From Agaricicola taiwanensis (GTDB lineage Bacteria; Pseudomonadota; Alphaproteobacteria; Rhizobiales; Methylopilaceae), in the NCBI RefSeq assembly GCF_014635245.1, contig NZ_BMCP01000001.1:1178001-1242000 (forward strand): a DNA stretch of 64,000 nucleotides. The letters are read 5' to 3'. Positions 34,735 to 42,719 of the stretch are shown piece after piece. The translations under genes were made by a program, and so were the position numbers. Below the pieces are notes generated by a model, which worked only from the letters and a program-made list of their open reading frames with translations, searched no databases and had not been told where the DNA came from. The stretch's first letter is position 1. Each line of letters begins with the position of its first letter.

Positions 34735-35895
34735 GTGAAGATACCGGAGCATCCCGACGAAAGCCTGCGGCTCGATGCATTGCGACGTCTCGAGATTCTC
34801 GACACCCCGCCAGAGCGGGAGTTTGATGAAATCGTGGAGGTCGTCGCCGCCTTCTGCGAGACACCGATCGCGCTTGTGAGCCTCATCGATGCCGACCGCC
34901 AATGGTTCAAGGCCTCCATTGGAATGGGCATCCGTGAGACAAGCCGGGAGCATTCTATCTGCGCCCACACCATTCTTGAGCCCGACTTCCTGGAAGTGCG
35001 GGACCTGCTGGATGATCCGCGTTTCTCCGGTCCTCTTTTCGCAGCAGGTATTTCACAACCGCGATTTTATGCTGGCGCGGTGCTTGAATCTGACGACGGG
35101 CTGCCGCTTGGCACCATCTGCGTGCTTGACTATACGCCGCGCGAACTGACGGAGGCGCAGCGCAAGCTGCTTCGCGTCATGGCGCGGCAGGTCACGGCGC
35201 ATTTGAGCTTGCGCCGCGTGCTGAAGATCGAGCGCGAAGTGACCGCATCTCTGGCAAACACGCTGCTGGACCAGCAGAATCTCCTAAGTCAGAACGAGGT
35301 CCTCCGGCAGGAGGTGGATCATCGCGTCAAGAACTCGCTGCAGATGGTCGGAAGCTTCCTTGCCATGCAGTCCCGCAAATCGTCTGATCCGGCCGTCAAG
35401 GCGCAGCTTTCGGAGGCTCTCGGCCGAGTGCTCGCGATCGCCGGCGTTCATGATCAACTGCACCGCAGCGGCCAGGCCGACAGAATTCCGGTAAAGGTTT
35501 TTCTCGAAGGGCTCGGCGCCCGACTGGCCGAAACACGACCTGCATTCATCGACGCAGTGACTGTTTCTTCCGACGACATTTCGCTGAGCCCCGATCAGGT
35601 CATGCCGCTGGGGCTGGCGGCGAGCGAACTGGTTTCCAACGCCTTCAAGCACGCCTATTCCGAAGGCCGGGGAGGGACGGTTTCCGTGGTCTTTGCCGTC
35701 GATGGACCAACGGGAACTCTTATCGTTCGCGACCAGGGCAGCGGTCTTCCCGCCGGGTTCGAACCTGATTCGGGAGCCGGTCTCGGCATGAAGGTGCTCT
35801 CAACGCTGGTGGCGCGGCTGGGCGGCACTTTGAGCCATGAGCCGGGGCATCCCGGTACCTGCTTCACGATCCGCTTCGCCCTTGAGCCCTCGTGA
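34735..35895 (+). CDS. GAF-domain sensor histidine kinase of the HisKA_2/HWE class
   Basis: A 386-residue cytosolic kinase. A GAF domain fills about residues 20-165 (VSLIDADRQWFKA, HSICAHTIL, LGTICVLDY). The phospho-acceptor motif DHRVKNSLQMV is near residue 198, and the ATPase domain follows (SELVSNAFKHAYSE, DQGSGLPAGF, GLGMKVLSTL). Kinases of this class are frequent in alphaproteobacteria and include those that feed PhyR in the general stress response; no link is shown here. No membrane helix is present. GTG 34735 is the likely start, with AAGGCGG upstream. The cognate response regulator is not adjacent. Confidence 0.9.
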   Translation: MKIPEHPDESLRLDALRRLEILDTPPEREFDEIVEVVAAFCETPIALVSLIDADRQWFKASIGMGIRETSREHSICAHTILEPDFLEVRDLLDDPRFSGPLFAAGISQPRFYAGAVLESDDGLPLGTICVLDYTPRELTEAQRKLLRVMARQVTAHLSLRRVLKIEREVTASLANTLLDQQNLLSQNEVLRQEVDHRVKNSLQMVGSFLAMQSRKSSDPAVKAQLSEALGRVLAIAGVHDQLHRSGQADRIPVKVFLEGLGARLAETRPAFIDAVTVSSDDISLSPDQVMPLGLAASELVSNAFKHAYSEGRGGTVSVVFAVDGPTGTLIVRDQGSGLPAGFEPDSGAGLGMKVLSTLVARLGGTLSHEPGHPGTCFTIRFALEPS

Positions 35896-35955
35896 TGCTG
35901 AACGAGGCCTGCCGGCGCATGGACATTTCTCGCTTTGCCGTGCGTTGATGAAGCC

Positions 35956-36885
35956 ATGGCCACTCTTCTCGTCACCCACGAAGCCTGTCTCGATCACAAA
36001 CCCTCGCTCGGACATCCCGAGAGGCCGGATCGTCTGCGCGCCGTCGCCGCGGCCCTTTCCGACGGGAAATTTTCCGGGCTCGAGCGCGTCGAAGCACCGC
36101 TGGCGCCTTTGTCGGTAGTCACCAGCGTTCACACCGAGGCCTATGCCGCCACGCTGGATGACGCACGGCCCCGCGAAGGCATGATCGCCATCGACGGTGA
36201 CACCGTGATGTCCCCCGGTACCTGGGAAGCGGCACTGCGCGGCGTTGGAGCCGCGCGGCTTGCCGTGGACCGGGTCATGGAGGGCTCTGCCCGCAACGCC
36301 TTCTGCGCCATCCGGCCGCCCGGCCATCATGCCGAACGCCAGCGTGCCATGGGCTTCTGCTTCTTCAACAATGCGGCCATCGCCGCGCGCCATGCTCAGA
36401 ACGCGCACGGCGCGCAGAGGGTTGCCATCATGGATTTCGATGTCCATCACGGCAACGGCACGCAGGACATCTTCTGGAGCGATGAGAGCGTGCTCTTCAC
36501 GTCGACGCATCAGATGCCGCTCTACCCAGGCACGGGAGCTTCCGAGGAGAAGGGGGAGGCCGGAACCATCGTCAATGTCCCGTTGAAATCAGGCGACGGC
36601 GGCGCGGAGTTCCGGGCCGGCATGGAAGGCAAAATTCTGCCGGCGATTGATAGTTTCCGGCCCGACATCATCATCATTTCAGCCGGTTTCGATGCGCACG
36701 AACGGGATCCGCTGGGAGGCTTGCAGTTCACCGAAGACGATTTTGGTTGGGCGACGATGCGGCTGATGGAACTTGCCGACCGGCATGGTGGCGGACGGGT
36801 TGTTTCCGTGCTCGAAGGCGGCTACGACCTTGACGGTCTGGCACGTTCCGCTGCCGCTCATGTGGCGGCTCTGATGCAAGGCTGA
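35956..36885 (+). CDS. HDAC-fold deacetylase (histone deacetylase superfamily)
   Basis: A 309-residue arginase/deacetylase-fold zinc enzyme, like acetoin-utilisation or acetylpolyamine amidohydrolases. Conserved catalytic features are IRPPGHHAERQRAMGFCFFN (tandem histidines), MDFDVHHGNGTQDIFW (zinc ligands) and AGFDAHERDPLG. Substrates could be acetylated polyamines or other small amides. ATG 35956 begins the typical ATLLVTHEACLDH start; no strong ribosome binding site is visible. It precedes xseB by 19 bases, an arrangement that I recall from rhizobia together with dxs. Confidence 0.9.
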   Translation: MATLLVTHEACLDHKPSLGHPERPDRLRAVAAALSDGKFSGLERVEAPLAPLSVVTSVHTEAYAATLDDARPREGMIAIDGDTVMSPGTWEAALRGVGAARLAVDRVMEGSARNAFCAIRPPGHHAERQRAMGFCFFNNAAIAARHAQNAHGAQRVAIMDFDVHHGNGTQDIFWSDESVLFTSTHQMPLYPGTGASEEKGEAGTIVNVPLKSGDGGAEFRAGMEGKILPAIDSFRPDIIIISAGFDAHERDPLGGLQFTEDDFGWATMRLMELADRHGGGRVVSVLEGGYDLDGLARSAAAHVAALMQG

Positions 36886-36904
36886 CATGTAGGGAGAATT
36901 ACCG

Positions 36905-37153
36905 GTGGCCGATAATCCACAGGACATCACCGCAATGCCCTTCGAACAGGCTCTGGCCGAACTGGAGAAGATCGTGTCCGATCTTGAGCGCGGTAATGTG
37001 GCGCTTGATCAGTCGATCGCTCTCTATGAACGCGGCGAAGCGTTGAAACGCCAGTGCGAAGCCCTGCTGAAGAACGCCGAGGCGCGGGTGGAGAAAATCA
37101 CCCAGGGCCCTGACGGAGCGGCGCTCGGCACCGCTCCGCTCGATGCGGACTAG
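36905..37153 (+). CDS. xseB: Exodeoxyribonuclease VII small subunit
   Basis: An 82-residue XseB with the characteristic helical core [36 protein letters not shown] and [11 protein letters not shown]. It partners XseA in degrading single-stranded DNA. GTG start at 36905 with GGGAGA upstream. In other rhizobia, as I remember, dxs follows directly; here corA follows after 3 bases and dxs is 13 kb away on the other strand. Confidence 0.93.
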   Translation: MADNPQDITAMPFEQALAELEKIVSDLERGNVALDQSIALYERGEALKRQCEALLKNAEARVEKITQGPDGAALGTAPLDAD

Positions 37154-37156
37154 CCC

Positions 37157-38137
37157 ATGCTGACCGCCTACGCCGCCACCGCGACCGGATTGAAGCGGCT
37201 GGAGGTGACGGCCGATCAGGAACTGCCGGAAAACGCCGTTTGGCTCGACTTGCTCCTGCCAACTCTGGAGGAAGACAAGCTGGTAGAGAGGGCGGTGGGC
37301 GTCTCCGTTCCCACCCGGGAGGAGATGTCCGAGATCGAAGCCTCCAGCCGGCTCTATGTGGAGAACAGGGCGCGCTACATGACGGCGCTCCTGATCTGTC
37401 AGTCCGAGACGGAGCGGCCGTTCACCACCCCAACCACCTTCATTCTGGCGGGCAAGCACCTCGTCACGGTGCGTTACGACGAGCCGCGATCCTTCGCCAT
37501 GTTCTCCCACCGCGCCTGCAAGGGCGAAGGTGAGGCTCCCAACACCAGCGAGGGTGTGCTCATCGGCATTCTGGAGGCGGCAGTGGATCGCACGGCCGAT
37601 GTGATGGAGAAGGTGGGCGCTGACATTGACGGCGTATCCAGCCGCATCTTCGACCGCGACGCCGCGCGTGTGTCACGCAAGAAAAGCTACCAAGCTGTTC
37701 TGAAGTCGCTCGGGCGCAAGGATGATCTTCTCTCCAAGGCCCGGGAAAGCCTTGCTACCATATCGCGCGTGGCGACATTCCTGTCGGCGGAGATCGAGGG
37801 GCTGAAACCCAGCAAGGAAGCGCAGGCGCAACTGCGCACCCTCCAGCGCGACGTGCAGTCCATCAACGACTATGCCGCTTTCCTCGGCAACAAGGTGACC
37901 TTCCTGCTCGATGCGCTCGTCGGCATGGTCTCTGTCGAGCAGAACGACATCATCAAGCTGTTTTCGGTGGTTGCCGTGGTGATGATGCCGCCGACGCTGG
38001 TCGCTTCGATCTACGGCATGAATTTCCGGCACATGCCTGAGCTGGATTGGCCCTTCGGCTATCCCATGGCGCTCATCATCATGGTGATCTCCGCCATTCT
38101 GCCGTACGTTTTCTTCAAATGGCGCAGATGGCTGTGA
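37157..38137 (+). CDS. corA: CorA-type magnesium/divalent cation transporter
   Basis: A 326-residue CorA-family channel: a large soluble N-terminal domain, a long stalk helix (VQSINDYAAFLGNKVTFLLDA) and two C-terminal membrane helices. The signature YGMNF sits between them, and the tail FKWRRWL is positively charged as in the family. It starts 3 bases after xseB and is probably translated from the same transcript. It ends 9 bases from the convergent SDR gene. Confidence 0.94.
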   Translation: MLTAYAATATGLKRLEVTADQELPENAVWLDLLLPTLEEDKLVERAVGVSVPTREEMSEIEASSRLYVENRARYMTALLICQSETERPFTTPTTFILAGKHLVTVRYDEPRSFAMFSHRACKGEGEAPNTSEGVLIGILEAAVDRTADVMEKVGADIDGVSSRIFDRDAARVSRKKSYQAVLKSLGRKDDLLSKARESLATISRVATFLSAEIEGLKPSKEAQAQLRTLQRDVQSINDYAAFLGNKVTFLLDALVGMVSVEQNDIIKLFSVVAVVMMPPTLVASIYGMNFRHMPELDWPFGYPMALIIMVISAILPYVFFKWRRWL

Positions 38138-38146
38138 CGGCTCCCG

Positions 38147-38881
38147 TCAGACGTGCTGACCACCGTTGATGTGTATCTCCGCTCCGTTGAGATAGGAGGA
38201 CTGCTCGGTGCACAGGAAGTAGATGGTCTTGGCTACCTCGTCGGTTGTTCCGAGGCGGCGCAGCGGGATCTGCTCCACGATCTTTTCTGTGCCCGGCGAC
38301 AGGATCGCGGTGTCGATCTCTCCAGGTGCGATTGCATTGACGCGGACGCCGAGAGGACCGAAGTCCGCGGCCATCTCCCGGGTGAGGGCGAAAAGGGCCG
38401 CTTTTGAGGTTCCATACGCAGCACCCGCGAACGGATGCACGCGGCTTCCCGCGATCGATGTCACATTGACCACGGATCCCTTGGTGGCCTTGAGTTCAGC
38501 CAGCAGACCGCGAGCCAGCATGATCGGGGCGAAGAAATTGACCTGGAACACCTTCTTCCAATCATCGAGGCTCGTCTCGATGGTGCCGAGCCTGCTGCCT
38601 CCGGCCCCTTTCGGCGAAATGCCGGCGTTATTCACGAGCGCATGGAGCAGCCCGCCATCGAGCCGGCGCCGGGTCTCTTCGATGGCTTCCATCGTGTTTG
38701 CCGGATCTGCTAGATCCACCTGGATATGATCTTCCGGACCCATGGCCCAGGGGCATTCCTCGGGGAAGGCATGACGCGAACAGGTGATGACGCGCCAGCC
38801 GGCTGCCGAGAACCGCTTGACGGTCGCATGGCCGATGCCGCGGCTGGCGCCGGTCAGAAGCAGGGTTTTACGTTCGGTCAT
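38147..38881 (-). CDS. Short-chain dehydrogenase/reductase
   Basis: A 244-residue classical SDR with cofactor motif TGASRGIG, NNAGIS, the catalytic serine in VNVTSIAGS, YGTSK (YxxxK) and the closing NGGQHV. It resembles 3-oxoacyl-ACP reductase-like proteins, but substrate cannot be inferred. It lies 12 bases downstream of pdxH on the same strand; the pdxH-SDR pairing recurs in rhizobia as I recall. Confidence 0.9.
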   Translation of the reverse strand: MTERKTLLLTGASRGIGHATVKRFSAAGWRVITCSRHAFPEECPWAMGPEDHIQVDLADPANTMEAIEETRRRLDGGLLHALVNNAGISPKGAGGSRLGTIETSLDDWKKVFQVNFFAPIMLARGLLAELKATKGSVVNVTSIAGSRVHPFAGAAYGTSKAALFALTREMAADFGPLGVRVNAIAPGEIDTAILSPGTEKIVEQIPLRRLGTTDEVAKTIYFLCTEQSSYLNGAEIHINGGQHV

Positions 38882-38893
38882 GAATGAGGAGCC

Positions 38894-39532
38894 TCAGGGA
38901 TAAAGCCGCGTCGTCGTCCAGCCGCCGGACGGGTCACGCTGGAAAACGATGCGATCGTGCCGGCGGAATGGCCGGTCGTGCCAGAACTCGATGAAGAGGG
39001 GCGCGAGGCGAAAACCGGTCCAGTGAGAGGGGCGGGTGATCTCACCTTCGCCATATCGTGCTTCCACCGCCGCGATGTCAGCGATGAAGCGCTCACGACT
39101 TTCAAGCGGGCGGGATTGCTGTGAGGCCCAGGCGCTGATGCGGCTGCCACGCGGGCGGCTGGCATAATAGGCGTCGGCTTCCGCGTCATCGACCATGGAC
39201 ACAGTGCCTCTGATGCGGACCTGCCGCGTCAGCGATTTCCAGTGAAACACGAGCGCGGCTTTCGGAACGGCCAGAAGCTCCCGGCCCTTGGCGCTTTCGG
39301 TATTGGTGTAGAAGACGAATCCATGGGTGTCGAACCCCTTCAAAAGGACGATTCGCGCGTTGGGCAGGCCGTCCTGATCGACCGTCGCCAGGGTCATCGC
39401 GTTTGGATCGCTCGGCTCGCTGGCGGCAGCCTCGCCCATCCATGCGGAAAACAGGGCAAAGGGATCACGTTCCAGCGTAAAGTCACTGGACGTTAACCCA
39501 TTTTCGTGTCCACTGGCAGTCGTCTGGGGCAT
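38894..39532 (-). CDS. pdxH: Pyridoxamine 5'-phosphate oxidase
   Basis: A 212-residue FMN enzyme that makes pyridoxal 5'-phosphate. Diagnostic segments are [56 protein letters not shown] and the C-terminal [10 protein letters not shown] with terminal TRLYP. Length is typical. ATG 39532 is chosen because upstream residues are not family-like, though no good ribosome binding site is visible; ATG 39574 would overlap the divergent lipoprotein gene. PLP made here serves MetZ and the class III aminotransferase in this window. Confidence 0.94.
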   Translation of the reverse strand: MPQTTASGHENGLTSSDFTLERDPFALFSAWMGEAAASEPSDPNAMTLATVDQDGLPNARIVLLKGFDTHGFVFYTNTESAKGRELLAVPKAALVFHWKSLTRQVRIRGTVSMVDDAEADAYYASRPRGSRISAWASQQSRPLESRERFIADIAAVEARYGEGEITRPSHWTGFRLAPLFIEFWHDRPFRRHDRIVFQRDPSGGWTTTRLYP

Positions 39533-39550
39533 CTTTGGGGACCGTGTGTG

Positions 39551-40120
39551 GTGAGGAAGCTCCCTTATATACATCGTTGCAGCCTAGCGGCAGCTGTTCG
39601 TTTCGGCCTTGTGGTCGCGGCCGGCCTCGGCTCCGGTGCATGCAGCATGAGCTTCAAGGTCTTCGGCGATGACGAGGCGTCCGAACCTGTCACGACTGCG
39701 AGTATTCCGCCCGCCCAGTCCGCTCCCGTTCAACCGGTGACGAGCACACCTCTTGCTTCGCCCGCCGCCATTGAGACTGCCCCGACCATCACCGCATCCC
39801 CTGTCATGATGCCCGGTGCCGCATCCATCGGCCTCACCCCTTCCGACTGGCTCTATGCTCGCGGTGCTCTTGGCCTTGCTTTGACAGGCGCCATTGATGG
39901 CCCGCCGGTCCTGTGGGCCAACCCGGAAACCGGCTCGCGCGGCAGCTTCCGCCCGGCCTCGCCCATGGAGGCGCGCGACGGCCTCATGTGCCGCAGATTT
40001 TTCGCCACACGCATCTCCAGCTCACAGGAAGACACCGTCGAGGGCAAGGCCTGCCAGACGCCGGGTGGCCAGTGGGACGTGGCTGAGGTGCAGTCGCCGA
40101 CGGCAACGGCAGCGCTGTAA
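39551..40120 (+). CDS. RT0821/Lpp0805-like surface lipoprotein
   Basis: A 189-residue protein with an N-terminal signal ending in a lipobox (GSGACS, cysteine about residue 32), so it is probably a lipoprotein. A Pro/Ala/Thr/Ser-rich linker is followed by a C-terminal domain with [24 protein letters not shown] and [11 protein letters not shown] that resembles RT0821/Lpp0805 surface proteins, a family of unknown function. GTG 39551 is chosen by spacing from GGGGA. Only 18 bases separate it from divergent pdxH. It precedes the dnaJ-like gene. Confidence 0.8.
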   Translation: MRKLPYIHRCSLAAAVRFGLVVAAGLGSGACSMSFKVFGDDEASEPVTTASIPPAQSAPVQPVTSTPLASPAAIETAPTITASPVMMPGAASIGLTPSDWLYARGALGLALTGAIDGPPVLWANPETGSRGSFRPASPMEARDGLMCRRFFATRISSSQEDTVEGKACQTPGGQWDVAEVQSPTATAAL

Positions 40121-40198
40121 TTCCCCCGTTGCATTTCAGCAACAGATGCCCCACATGATGGCCGTGCGCCGCTCGCGGTGCCCGAAAGGTATACGGCT

Positions 40199-41167
40199 TT
40201 GACTAGAAACCCCTACACCGTTCTCGGCATAGACAAGTCCGCGGGCGATGCGGACATCAAGAAAGCCTATCGAAGGCTGGCGAAGACCCTGCATCCGGAT
40301 CGCAATCCAGATGATCCGAAGGCTCAGGAGCGCTTTGCCGAGCTTACTTCGGCCTATGATTTTCTGAATGATCAGGAAAAACGAGGCGCCTTCGATCGCG
40401 GCGAGATCGACGCTGAAGGCCGGCCTCAGTTTCGCGGATTTGATGGGTTCGGCGGCAGCCGGCAGCGGCGCTCGGGTGCTGCGGGCGGGACCGACAGCAT
40501 CTTCGAGGCCTTCGGGTTCGGCCCGGGCGGCGGCTTCTCCAAAAGCGGCCGGAGCGCGGGCCCCGGCGTCAATCCGGAAGACATCATAGCCGACATCTTC
40601 GGTGGCGCAGGTGCGGCACGCGGCTTCACCGCCGAAGGCCCGGCGGCTCGCAAGGCGGATGTCACGCTGGACGTGACGGTGCCGTTCCAGACCTGGGCGC
40701 GGGGCGGAAAGACCCGTGTCACGCTGCCCAACGGAAAAACCGTGGATGTGACGGTGCCGGCGGGCATCACCGAGGGCAAGACGATCCGCCTCAAAGGGCA
40801 GGGTGGTCCCAATCCCTACGGTGGGCCGGCCGGTGACGCTTTGGTTGCGGTCAAGGTTGCCCCGGATACCCGCTTTCGGGCAGAGGGGCTGAACGTCCGG
40901 GTGGACGTGCCTGTCACCCTTTATGACGCCGTGCTGGGTGGAAAGGTCGTCGTGCCGACGCTTGATGGGTCGGTCGAGCTCAAGATTCCGGCGCGCACAA
41001 CGGGAACGCGCACGCTGAGGCTGAAGGGCAAGGGCATCATACGCGATGGCGCGACCGGGGATTTGCTGGTCACGTTGCGCATCACGCTGCCGGATCGTCA
41101 CGATGCGGAGCTGGAAGCCTTGGCCAAACGAATGCGGGAAGGCGCTCCGTACGATCCGGGGCAGTGA
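40199..41167 (+). CDS. DnaJ-type co-chaperone without zinc fingers (CbpA-like)
   Basis: A 322-residue class B J-protein: an N-terminal J domain (YTVLGIDKSA ... LHPDRNPD with the HPD motif), a Gly/Phe-rich stretch (about 75-140) and a DnaJ C-terminal substrate-binding domain (LDVTVPFQTWARGGKTRV and DVPVTLYDAVLGG). No Cys-rich zinc-finger domain is present. The start is probably TTG 40199, which has AAGG about 9 bases upstream; GTG 40178 in the same frame lacks a binding site. It is upstream of fabI, as in other rhizobia. Confidence 0.9.
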   Translation: MTRNPYTVLGIDKSAGDADIKKAYRRLAKTLHPDRNPDDPKAQERFAELTSAYDFLNDQEKRGAFDRGEIDAEGRPQFRGFDGFGGSRQRRSGAAGGTDSIFEAFGFGPGGGFSKSGRSAGPGVNPEDIIADIFGGAGAARGFTAEGPAARKADVTLDVTVPFQTWARGGKTRVTLPNGKTVDVTVPAGITEGKTIRLKGQGGPNPYGGPAGDALVAVKVAPDTRFRAEGLNVRVDVPVTLYDAVLGGKVVVPTLDGSVELKIPARTTGTRTLRLKGKGIIRDGATGDLLVTLRITLPDRHDAELEALAKRMREGAPYDPGQ

Positions 41168-41210
41168 TCCGCGTGATCGCCGGAAGTTAAGGTTATCAAA
41201 ATGAAAATAC

Positions 41211-41239
41211 CGCTGCGGCCGTCAGGACAGGCCGCAGCG
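41211..41239. terminator. Hairpin between dnaJ-like gene and fabI
   Basis: A perfect 10-base stem CGCTGCGGCC / GGCCGCAGCG with a 9-base loop lies 43 bases after the dnaJ-like stop. No T run follows on the plus strand, and only a broken one (TATTTTCATTTT) follows on the minus strand. It may act as a weak terminator or attenuator before fabI. Confidence 0.4.
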
Positions 41240-41309
41240 CTTGAAGCCAGACCTCGCCCTGTGCAATGAGAAACATTCTTATCTGCGGACCGGTTTGCGA
41301 GGAGTACCC

Positions 41310-42134
41310 ATGACCGAGGCGAAAGGTTTGATGGCCGGGAAACGCGGCCTGGTGATGGGTGTCGCCAACAACCGGTCGATTGCCTATGGCATTGCCAAGG
41401 CCTGCGCCGCGCAGGGTGCCGAGCTCGCGCTGACCTACCAGGGCGATGCGCTGAAGAAGCGCGTCGAACCTCTCGCCGCCGAACTCAACGCCATTCTGGC
41501 CGGCCATTGCGATGTGACGGACAGTGCCTCCCTCGATGCCGTCTTCGCCAACATCCAGGAACAGTGGGGCAACATCGATTTTCTGGTCCACGCCATCGCG
41601 TTTTCCGACAAGGATGAACTGGACGGCCGTTATATCGACACCTCGGCTGACAACTTCAACAAGACGCTTTTCATCTCCTGCTATTCGCTGACGGCGGTGG
41701 CTCAGCGGGCGGAAAAGCTGATGGGCTCAGGCGGATCGATCCTGACGCTGACCTATTACGGCGCGGAAAAGTGGATGCCGCATTACAACGTCATGGGTGT
41801 CGCCAAGGCCGCGCTGGAGGCAAGCGTCCGTTATCTGGCCGCAGACCTCGGACCCCAAGGGATCCGCGTCAATGCCGTATCCGCGGGCCCGATAAAGACG
41901 CTGGCCGCTTCCGGCATCGGCGACTTCCGTTACATCCTGAAGTGGAACGAACTCAACGCTCCGCTGCGGCGGACTGTGACCATCGAAGAAGTGGGCGATA
42001 GCGCGCTTTATCTTCTGTCCGACCTCGGGCGCGGCGTCACGGGCGAGATTCACCACGTCGACTCCGGTTATCATGTCGTCGGCATGAAGAACCCCGAGGC
42101 GCCTGATCTCACGCTGGCCGCCAAGAACGACTGA
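41310..42134 (+). CDS. fabI: Enoyl-ACP reductase (NADH), FabI
   Basis: A 274-residue SDR-type enoyl-acyl carrier protein reductase, which completes each elongation round of fatty acid synthesis. It has the cofactor start GVANNRSIAYGIAKACA, LVHAIAFSDKDEL, the catalytic YYGAEKWMPHYNVMGVAK (Tyr-x6-Tyr/Lys pattern) and RVNAVSAGPIKTLAASGI. GAGGAG fixes ATG 41310. It precedes the histidine phosphatase by 4 bases, so the two are co-transcribed. Confidence 0.96.
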   Translation: MTEAKGLMAGKRGLVMGVANNRSIAYGIAKACAAQGAELALTYQGDALKKRVEPLAAELNAILAGHCDVTDSASLDAVFANIQEQWGNIDFLVHAIAFSDKDELDGRYIDTSADNFNKTLFISCYSLTAVAQRAEKLMGSGGSILTLTYYGAEKWMPHYNVMGVAKAALEASVRYLAADLGPQGIRVNAVSAGPIKTLAASGIGDFRYILKWNELNAPLRRTVTIEEVGDSALYLLSDLGRGVTGEIHHVDSGYHVVGMKNPEAPDLTLAAKND

Positions 42135-42138
42135 ACGA

Positions 42139-42711
42139 ATGCGGCTTTGCGTCGTTCGCCATGGCGAAACCGACTGGAACGCCGAAGGGCGGCTTCAGGG
42201 CCAGCAGGATATTCCCCTTAACGGGCGCGGTCGTGCCCAGGCGGAAGGCGTCGGGCATATCCTGCGGCAGGATGGCTCATGGGCAGACGCGGACTTCATT
42301 TCCAGCCCGCTTCTGCGCACACGCCACACCATGGAACTGATGCGCGAGGCCATGGGCCTTCCAGCATCAGGCTATCGTGTTGAACCGCGCCTGGCGGAAC
42401 TGACCTTCGGCGACTGGGAGGGCTTGACCTGGCCGGAAGTTCGGGCGCGCGATGAGAAAGGCGCCACCGCGCGCGAGTTCGACAAATGGGGTTTCGTCCC
42501 GCCCAACGGCGAAAGCTATGCCATGCTTCAGGAACGATTGGAGCCGTGGCTTGGCACGATCAGGGACAGCACGGTTATCGTCAGCCATGGCGGCGTCGCG
42601 CGGGTGCTGCTGGCGGTTCTTGGCAGGGTCGAGGTCACGCTGGCGCCACTGCTTGATATTCAGCAGGGCCGCGCCCTGGTATTCGACGATGACACTTACC
42701 ACTGGCTGTAG
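42139..42711 (+). CDS. Histidine phosphatase family protein
   Basis: A 190-residue phosphoglycerate mutase-like phosphatase. It has the RHGETDWN motif (catalytic histidine at residue 8), the second arginine in SSPLLRTRHTMEL, the glutamate of LAELTFGDWEGL and the second histidine in VSHGGVARVLL. Such proteins include cofactor-dependent mutases and broad-specificity phosphatases; the length favours a phosphatase. It starts 4 bases after fabI. Confidence 0.9.
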   Translation: MRLCVVRHGETDWNAEGRLQGQQDIPLNGRGRAQAEGVGHILRQDGSWADADFISSPLLRTRHTMELMREAMGLPASGYRVEPRLAELTFGDWEGLTWPEVRARDEKGATAREFDKWGFVPPNGESYAMLQERLEPWLGTIRDSTVIVSHGGVARVLLAVLGRVEVTLAPLLDIQQGRALVFDDDTYHWL

Positions 42712-42719
42712 GGGCGGCC

